DNA of 25,486 bases, from positions 143,399 through 168,884 of the forward strand of contig NW_003151261.1 of NCBI RefSeq assembly GCF_000003605.2, read 5' to 3'. The notes under the pieces were generated by a model. That model searched no databases. It was not told the origin of the DNA and worked only from the letters and a program-made list of their open reading frames with translations. This stretch comes from Saccoglossus kowalevskii (Eukaryota > Hemichordata > Enteropneusta > Harrimaniidae). Shown piece after piece: positions 19,473 to 25,486 of this stretch (position 1 is its first letter; each line of letters begins with the position of its first letter). The position numbers and the translations under genes were made by a program.

Positions 19473-19938
19473 CTTGTGTGAAGGGAGTCTTTTGGGATTT
19501 TCCTCTGTCTGTTTTCCCAAGTTTGTTATTCATACCAATCAATCAGATGTAACTAGGTCCAAAGTTATTTCAAATCCATGGACATTAAGTGTGTTATAAT
19601 TCACTACTATTTGTTATGACTGCTTCATCATGTAATTAATTGCTGTCTAATGCATTGGCCAATATTGATAACAATGTTTAGGTTTATGTGTCTTAGCAAC
19701 CATGTACAAGTAGAAAATATCATTTTTGCAGAAGCTGATCAAACTAAGACAATATGTGTAGAATCAAACTCAGTCAGTTAAGTTGAATTCACTCCATACT
19801 CAAAGTACTGAATGCTGGTGACGTATGAGAGTATGGTAAATTATTCCTGGGGAGAATTAATGGATTTTTTTTCACTTTGATCTGACACAATTTTCGTTCA
19901 TATTCACAGCACACTATCATTTTGGTATACATATCATT

Positions 19939-20055
19939 CCAAGTAACCCGCAAACATGTCCATAGCAACCACAGCTACATGTGCATGTGAAAGGATGTAG
20001 CAACTTTGTCATCAAGGATCTATGTACACAATACTAATTGTCTTTCCTTTGTTCG
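19939..20055. repeat. Dispersed repeat pair, copy 1
   Basis: CCAAGTAACCC, then GTGAAAGGATGTAGCAACTT, ATCAAGGATCTATGTACACA and TGTCTTTCCTTTGTTC recur in the same order and strand at 22811-22906. The shared 70-base core is nearly identical. This copy has about 20 extra bases (ATAGCAACCACAGCTACATG) before the core. Confidence 0.85.
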
Positions 20056-20162
20056 TATTCCAGTGTTAGATTCTACTAATTAAAAAACTGTCAATCGTAT
20101 TTCTTTAATACATGTACTAATTAACTTGGTCGATTTTTATCTCAGATTTGTGCAATTTTTGA

Positions 20163-20375
20163 TACTGTAAAATACTTTATTTTTGCTTGGAATTAATTTT
20201 CGCTGTTTTTGCTGAAGGAAGTGATTCAGTGAAAATAAAATCCAGCGAATTTAATTTTTTTCCTATATTTTGCATTCAACTCATCAAAAATCAGTGAAAA
20301 TAAATTGCAAACCAAATACCAAAAACATCTTTTCAATGAAAATTAATTCCAGCTAAAATAAATTATTTTACAGTA
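20163..20375. mobile_element. Small inverted-repeat element (MITE) with about 43-bp ends
   Basis: The left end TACTGTAAAATACTTTATTT and the reverse-complemented right end TACTGTAAAATAATTTATTT continue in parallel to GGAATTAATTTTC, with only a few differences. If the outer TA is a target duplication, the element fits a Tc1/mariner-type MITE. At 213 bp it is the best preserved of the four copies here. It shares its body with 14616-14814. Confidence 0.8.
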
Positions 20376-20387
20376 TTTTCTTTTTGA

Positions 20388-20566
20388 ATTATTTTTTTCT
20401 ACTATTTCCTAAAAAAACACCATTCTATTTTTGGATAATAGATATATATATGATATCGATAGATGCTGTAATACTTGTTCATTAGGTTTCACTGAAAAAA
20501 ATTATTTGTTACTATTTCTAGAAAAACACCATTCATATTATTTTGATAGTGGTTATATATATCTGC
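20388..20566. repeat. Two diverged copies of a 67-bp segment, 112 bp apart
   Basis: ACTATTTCCTAAAAAAACAC with CATTCT (20401) and ACTATTTCTAGAAAAACACC with ATTCAT (20511) are followed by similar ATATATAT tails. A weak tandem duplication next to the preceding element. Confidence 0.5.
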
Positions 20567-22556
20567 TGTGGGTATATCACATGTCTGTTTAGCACCACCA
20601 ATAAGTGATTTTCAGTTCAACTGCCACACAAATTTAATGATTTGATTTTGAACTTGAATTTCTTTGACAAAGAAATATTGCGTTTGAATAACCTTACTTC
20701 ATCAAAATTGACCATCATCATATGTGTACAGCACATTATTAAGCATGGAAATATTCCTCAAAATATTTTCCAAATGGTCTATTCTCAATAGTCCCTAATA
20801 TTTTGGGTTATTAATAGGGTGATCTAATTCAAATTTATTAACTTTGTAGTTTCTATATTTTATGCTTTTCTTCATAACTGGTATTTTTAACTTCTCAAAT
20901 CTTCATGTCAGATTACTTTCATAATACATTGTACTTTAATTATGTTCAAAGTAATGTTGGAGATTCAGATTTTAATAATTTTTATGAATATTATATTCAT
21001 TGGATTTTCATCACTAAACTTTAGTACCGTAGTAACCAATTCCTCTATAATCAAGGGTTGTATATATTTTGCTAAATTACATCCATGGTACTACATGTAG
21101 CTTATAATAAGTCAACCATATTCATTTTAATAAGTAAAATTACAATGTATTTTTACAATTAAAATATTTCATCCCATTAGCATTAAATACCATTAAATTG
21201 ACTTTACTCGACTGACACAATTTGGTTTCAGGTTTCATATTAAGATTTTGAACACATTGAAATAAAAAAAAAGAAAAGAAAACTGCCAGTCCTGCAAGAT
21301 ATGTGTGTGTGCCTTCTAGACAGTTCAATTCATTTTTACCAAGCCAAGTGAAAAATCTCATTTCAAGATTAAAATTTTGCTGATGAAATTTGTGATTTGT
21401 TGGAACTATACAAGCATGCAGTCACAGATTGCAGAGTAATTGAACAAAGCATAACATAGAGTTTAATCAGTGCTGAATCGTGTATTCTATTATCGTAGAT
21501 TATTACATGCTGCGTGGCGTGCTGTGACTCGGTCTTAATATGATTCTTACAATAAATGTATTGCAGCATCATCTATTGATCTTATCTGTCTGTTTTGTGC
21601 AAACAATGTTTTGCAGCTGACCTTGTCCCTCAGTATTTATTGTATTATCATTTGCCTGTTTTTCTTCTTTGAATATCTTGAAGGAAACAAATTACTAAAA
21701 TTTGTTTTCTCAAAATTTACATTGCCTTAAATATTTGTGTAATGCTTAAATTTTAGCAGGATTTTTTTTTATATAATTTTAATATTAATAATTTTCTGCT
21801 GCAGAAGAATTAAAAGCAAAAGAGGGGCATATCCTCGCCACTCAAATTTGCATATTTAATTTTGTTGCACAGCTTAATTCACTCTTGTCAAGAGTTTGAG
21901 ATCTTCTATCAATTTGTGTGACTTCTCCAATTCACATCTTCATTGCATATTAAACATTCAGTTGAATACCAGCTCACCTTATAAATCCTTGATGTAAACT
22001 CATTGTAGCTGCTAATATAAAAATTGAGTCAAGTAAATATACACTGAATGCACAACAAGGTAAATACTATGTCAAATCAAAGTATAAACATGTACTGCAT
22101 GCATGATTTGAACTAATGCTTGCGTCACAGCACCTAATCACGAGGCAATACTATACAGCACGTACGTCTTCCCTTCTTGATGATGTTAAACCACAATACC
22201 ACATACTGTTTTCAGAGAATCCAAAACGTAATGTGAATCCAGATTCCATGAGATGTCAGTTGTAGATATAAAGTTACTCTTCGTCTTAAGTATCAGTTTA
22301 ATTGCTATACAGGATACGAATAATACCGGTAACTATGTAGGAAATTGTCACTATATAACCTGAACAGTGTGCCCTCTGGGTTTTCTTCTAAACTACCATA
22401 CAGTTAAGGTTACAAACTCACATGCTTTCTCTGTTCATTTAAACAAGATATGCTATAAAACCAGTGTCAATCATTAGTGTGTTTCATCATAATAGATATT
22501 ATATATAGAATATAAACACTTATTGTCTCTGATTTTCTTCTTCTTTTCATTGCAAG
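20567..22556. other. Long non-coding stretch
   Basis: No supported gene. A strong plus acceptor at about 21617 (ACAATGTTTTGCAG) is followed by frames open for 17 and 38 codons without a good donor. On the minus strand, a perfect donor at about 21978 (AAG-GTGAGC) pairs with a good acceptor to define a 34-bp segment. Neither is enough for a call. Confidence 0.35.
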
Positions 22557-22753
22557 TGCAAACCATATATAGCACATTTAGATATAGTCTATCAGATGAC
22601 AGTTTAAGCCAAGTTAGACATGCACTTCTAATATTTCACTCAGAGCCGCATACATTAGAGAATGGCCTCATTATTGAGTTTATATGTTTTATGCTATCAC
22701 CACCAACCACTAATTCACCACCTGTGATCTTAAATCAAGGTCACTTTTGTTAG
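22557..22753 (+). CDS. Candidate exon, probably terminal (plus strand)
   Basis: This is the best acceptor in the window: a 30-base pyrimidine-rich tract (including TTTTCTTCTTCTTTTCATTG) ending CAAG at 22556. The frame then stays open for 64 codons to TAG at 22751-22753. The peptide includes YSLSDDSLSQVRHALLIFHS and LENGLIIEFICFML, then a Pro/Thr-rich tail. It starts with two bases of a codon, agreeing with the single base left at 17213. No clean internal donor is seen (CCACCT-GTGATC and CAAG-GTCACT are weak), so a terminal exon is likely. Minus-strand frames here are closed. I do not recognise the family. Confidence 0.45.
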
Positions 22754-22810
22754 TAAATCAAATATTCACTGCAAACTTTCATTTTGATGACAGTTTCTTG
22801 TTGGCGTGTC

Positions 22811-22906
22811 CCAAGTAACCCACTGATATATGTACATGTGAAAGGATGTAGCAACTTTGTCTTCAAGGATCTATGTACACAATACTAAATGTCTTTCCTT
22901 TGTTCA
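22811..22906. repeat. Dispersed repeat pair, copy 2
   Basis: Same core as 19939-20055: CCAAGTAACCC, GTGAAAGGATGTAGCAACTT, TCAAGGATCTATGTACACAA and TGTCTTTCCTTTGTTC. It ends about 65 bp before the 24-bp minisatellite. Confidence 0.85.
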
Positions 22907-22971
22907 TCCAATATTTCATTTTAAGATTCTTCCATACATGTACAGTAGTGTGTTTTTAATTGGTTATGTAT

Positions 22972-25486
22972 AGGTAGAAGTGATAGTAGGTAGCAGAGTA
23001 GAAGTGATAGTAGGTAGCTGAGTAGAAGTGATAGTGGGTAGTTGAGTAAAAGTGATAGTGGATCGCCGAGTAGAAGTGATAGTGGGTAGTCGAGTAAAAG
23101 TGATAGTAGTTAGAAGTGATAGTAGGTACCTGAGTAGAAGTGATAGTGGGTAGCAGAGTAGAAGTGATAGTAGGTAGCAAAGTAGAAGTAATAGTAGGTA
23201 GCTGAGTAGAAGTGATAGTGGGTAGTTGAGTAAAAGTGATAGTGGGTAGCCGAGTAGAAGTGATAGTGGGTAGCTGAGTAGAAGTGATAGTAGGTAGCCA
23301 AGTAGAAGCGATAGTAGGTAGCTGAGTAGAGATGATAGTGGGTAGCCAAGTAGAAGTGATAGTAGGTAGCAAAATAGAAGTGATAGTAGGTAGCTGAGTA
23401 GAAGTGATAGTGGGTAGTTGAGTAGAAGTGATAGTGGGTAGCCGAGTAGAAGTGATAGTGGGTAGCAAAATAGAAGTGATAGTAGGTAGCTGAGTAGAAG
23501 CGATAGTGGGTAGCAGAGTAGAAGTGATAGTAGGTATCCGAGTAGAAGTGATAGTGGGTAGCAAAATAGAAGTGATAGTAGGTAGCCGAGTAGAAGCGAT
23601 AGTGGGTAGCAGAGTAGAAGTGATAGTAGGTATCCGAGTAGAAGTGATAGTAGGTAGCTGAGTAGAAGCAATAGTGGGTAGCCGAGTAGAAGCGATAGTG
23701 GGTAGCAGAGTAGAAGTGATGGTAGGTATCCGAGTAGAAGTGATAGTAGGTAGCTGAGTAGAAGCAATAGTGGGTAGCCGAGTAGAAGCGATAGTGGGTA
23801 GCAGAGTAGAAGTGATAGTAGGTATCCGAGTAGAAGTGATAGTGGGTAGCAAAATAGAAGTGATAGTAGGTAGCCGAGTAGAAGCGATAGTGGGTAGCAG
23901 AGTAGAAGTGATAGGTATCCGAGTAGAAGTGATAGTAGGTAGCTGAGTAGAAGCAATAGTGGGTAGCTGAGTAGAAGTGATAGTGGGTAGCCGAGTAGAA
24001 GTGATAGTGGGTAGCAAAATAGAAGTGATAGTAGGTAGCTGAGTAGAAGTGATAGTGGGTAGCCGAGTAGAAGTGATAGTAGGTAGCCGAGTAGAAGTGA
24101 TAGTGGGTAGCCGAGTAGAAGCGATAGTCGGTAGCTGATTAGAAGCGATAGTAGGTAGCAGAGTAGAAGCGATAGTAGGTAGCTGAGTAGAAGCGATAGT
24201 AGGTAGCTGAGTAGAAGCAATAGTAGGTAGCAGAGTAGAAGCGATAGTAGGTAGCAGAGTAGAAGCAATAGTAGGTAGCTGAGTAGAAGCGATAGTGGGT
24301 TGCAGAGTAGAAGCGATAGTGGGTAGCTGAGTAGAAACGATATTAGGTAGCTGAGTAGAAGCGATAGTAGGTAGCAGAGTAGAAGCAATAGTAGGTAGCT
24401 GAGTAGAAGCGATAGTGGGTAGCTGAGTAGAATTGATAGTAGGTAGCAAAGGAGAAGTGATAGTGGGTAGCCGAGTAGAAGTGATAGTAGGTAGCTGAGT
24501 AGAAGTGATAGTAGGTAGCTGAGTAGAAGTGATAGTAGGTAGCAAAGTAGAAGTGATGGTAGGTAGCAAAGTAAAAGTGAATGTGGGTAGCTGAGTAGAA
24601 GTGATAATGGGTAGCAGAGTAGAAGTGATAGTAGGTAGCAAAGTAGAAGTGATAGTGGGTAGCAGAGTAGAAGTGATAGTAGGTAGCATAGTAGAAGTGA
24701 TTGTGGGTAGCTGAGTAGAAGTGATAGTGGGTAGCAGCGAAGAAGTGATAGTAGGTAGCAAAGTAGAAGTGACAGTAGGTAGCCGAGTAGAAGTGATAGT
24801 GGGTAGCCGAGTAGAAGTGATAGTAGGTAGCAGAGTAGAAGTGATAGTGGGTAGCTGAGTAGAAGTGATAGTGGGTAGTTGAGTAGAAGTGATAGTAGGT
24901 AGCTGAGTAGAAGTGATAGTGAGTAGTTGAGTAGAAGTGATAGTGGGTAGCTGAGTAGAAGTGATAGTAGGTAGCAGAGTAGAAGTGATAGTAGGTAGCT
25001 GAGTAGAAGTGATAGTGGGTAGTTGAGTAGAAGTGATAGTGGGTAGCTGAGTAGATGTGATGGTAGGTAGCCGAGTAGAAGTGATAGTAGGTAGCCGAGT
25101 AGAAGTGATAGTGGGTAGCTGAGTAGAAGTGATAGTAGGTAGCTGAGTAGAAGTGATAGTAGGTAGCAAAGTAGAAGTGATAGTAGGTAGCTGAGTAGAA
25201 TTGATAGTGGGTAGCTGAGTAGAAGTGATAGTGGGTAGCTGAGTAGAAGTGATAGTAGGTAGCTGAGTAGAAGTGATAGTAGGTAGCAAAGTAGAAGCGA
25301 TAGTGGTTAGCTGAGTAGAAGTGATAGTAGGTAGCAAAGTAGAAGTGATAGTGGGTAGCAAAGTAGAAGTGATAGTAGGTAGCAGAGTAGAAGTGATAGT
25401 AGGTAGCAAAGTAGAAGTGATAGTGGGTAGCTGAGTAGAATTGATAGTGGGTAGCTGAGTAGAAGTGATAGTGGGTAGCTGAGTAG
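22972..25486. repeat. 24-bp minisatellite, more than 100 units, running off the window end
   Basis: The unit is GTAGAAGTGATAGTGGGTAG followed by CTGA (24 bp), strongly purine-rich on the plus strand. Variation concentrates at GTGGGT/GTAGGT, AAGTGAT/AAGCGAT/AAGCAAT and the linker CTGA/CAGA/CCGA/CAAA/TTGA. A four-unit (96-bp) higher-order repeat marked by GGTATCCGAG recurs near 23535, 23631, 23727, 23823 and 23916, the last step being 93 bp through loss of one AGT. One unit near 23101-23117 has lost 8 bp. On the minus strand the unit has no stop triplet, so all three frames read open for long distances. The right edge of the array is outside the window. Confidence 0.98.

Noticed and set aside
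22956..25409. Very long minus-strand protein of eight-residue repeats, plus long frames in the other two minus registers
   Set aside because: The first codon is TTG, not ATG, and the frame simply runs on to the window edge. The repeat unit has no stop triplet on the minus strand in any register, so openness is automatic.
22972..25486. G-quadruplex array on the G-rich plus strand
   Set aside because: There is at most one GGG per 24-bp unit, so loops would be about 21 bases. Stable quadruplexes are unlikely.

Overview
The window reads as A+T-rich (roughly two-thirds A+T) nuclear DNA of an animal, most likely a marine invertebrate. A mollusc or other lophotrochozoan is my best guess. The reasons are the absence of compact genes, abundant small inverted-repeat elements whose ends begin TACTGTAAA, TTAA-flanked elements with CCCTTT-type ends, a heavy load of the palindrome TACATGTA, and several large minisatellites. 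No complete protein was recognised by family, and no rRNA or tRNA gene was seen. Apart from the minisatellite frames, every open frame is short, and many begin at TTG or GTG rather than ATG.

Layout. Positions 855-3430 hold a possible small three-exon gene on the minus strand (about 51 codons if the model is right). 3404-4086 looks like a promoter region that could fire both ways: inverted CCAAT boxes, a CRE-like site, a TATA box, an initiator and a first-exon-like segment ending in a good splice donor. 4830-9590 is intron-like or intergenic DNA holding several transposon remnants: a CpG-bearing fragment, a TTAA-flanked element, a TACTGTAAA-type element, and an insert flanked by direct repeats. 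10161-11372 is a 23-bp minisatellite of about 52 units with a 115-bp higher-order part. 11713-11817 is a compound tetranucleotide tract. 12665-13145 contains two exon-like segments that can be read on either strand. 13863-14319 is a 235-bp tandem duplication. 14616-15885 is dense in small repeats and transposon ends. 16441-17213 and 22557-22753 hold plus-strand exon candidates whose splice phases agree. 17942-18338 is an array mixing 43-bp and 38-bp units. From 22972 to the window end runs a 24-bp minisatellite of more than 100 units.

The gene content is best viewed as fragments of one or more split genes with large introns. All exon calls are hand-made from splice consensus, open frame and phase agreement, so they are hypotheses. 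The very long frame in the 24-bp array (842 or more codons on the minus strand) is not by itself evidence of a protein, because that strand of the repeat contains no stop triplet in any frame.
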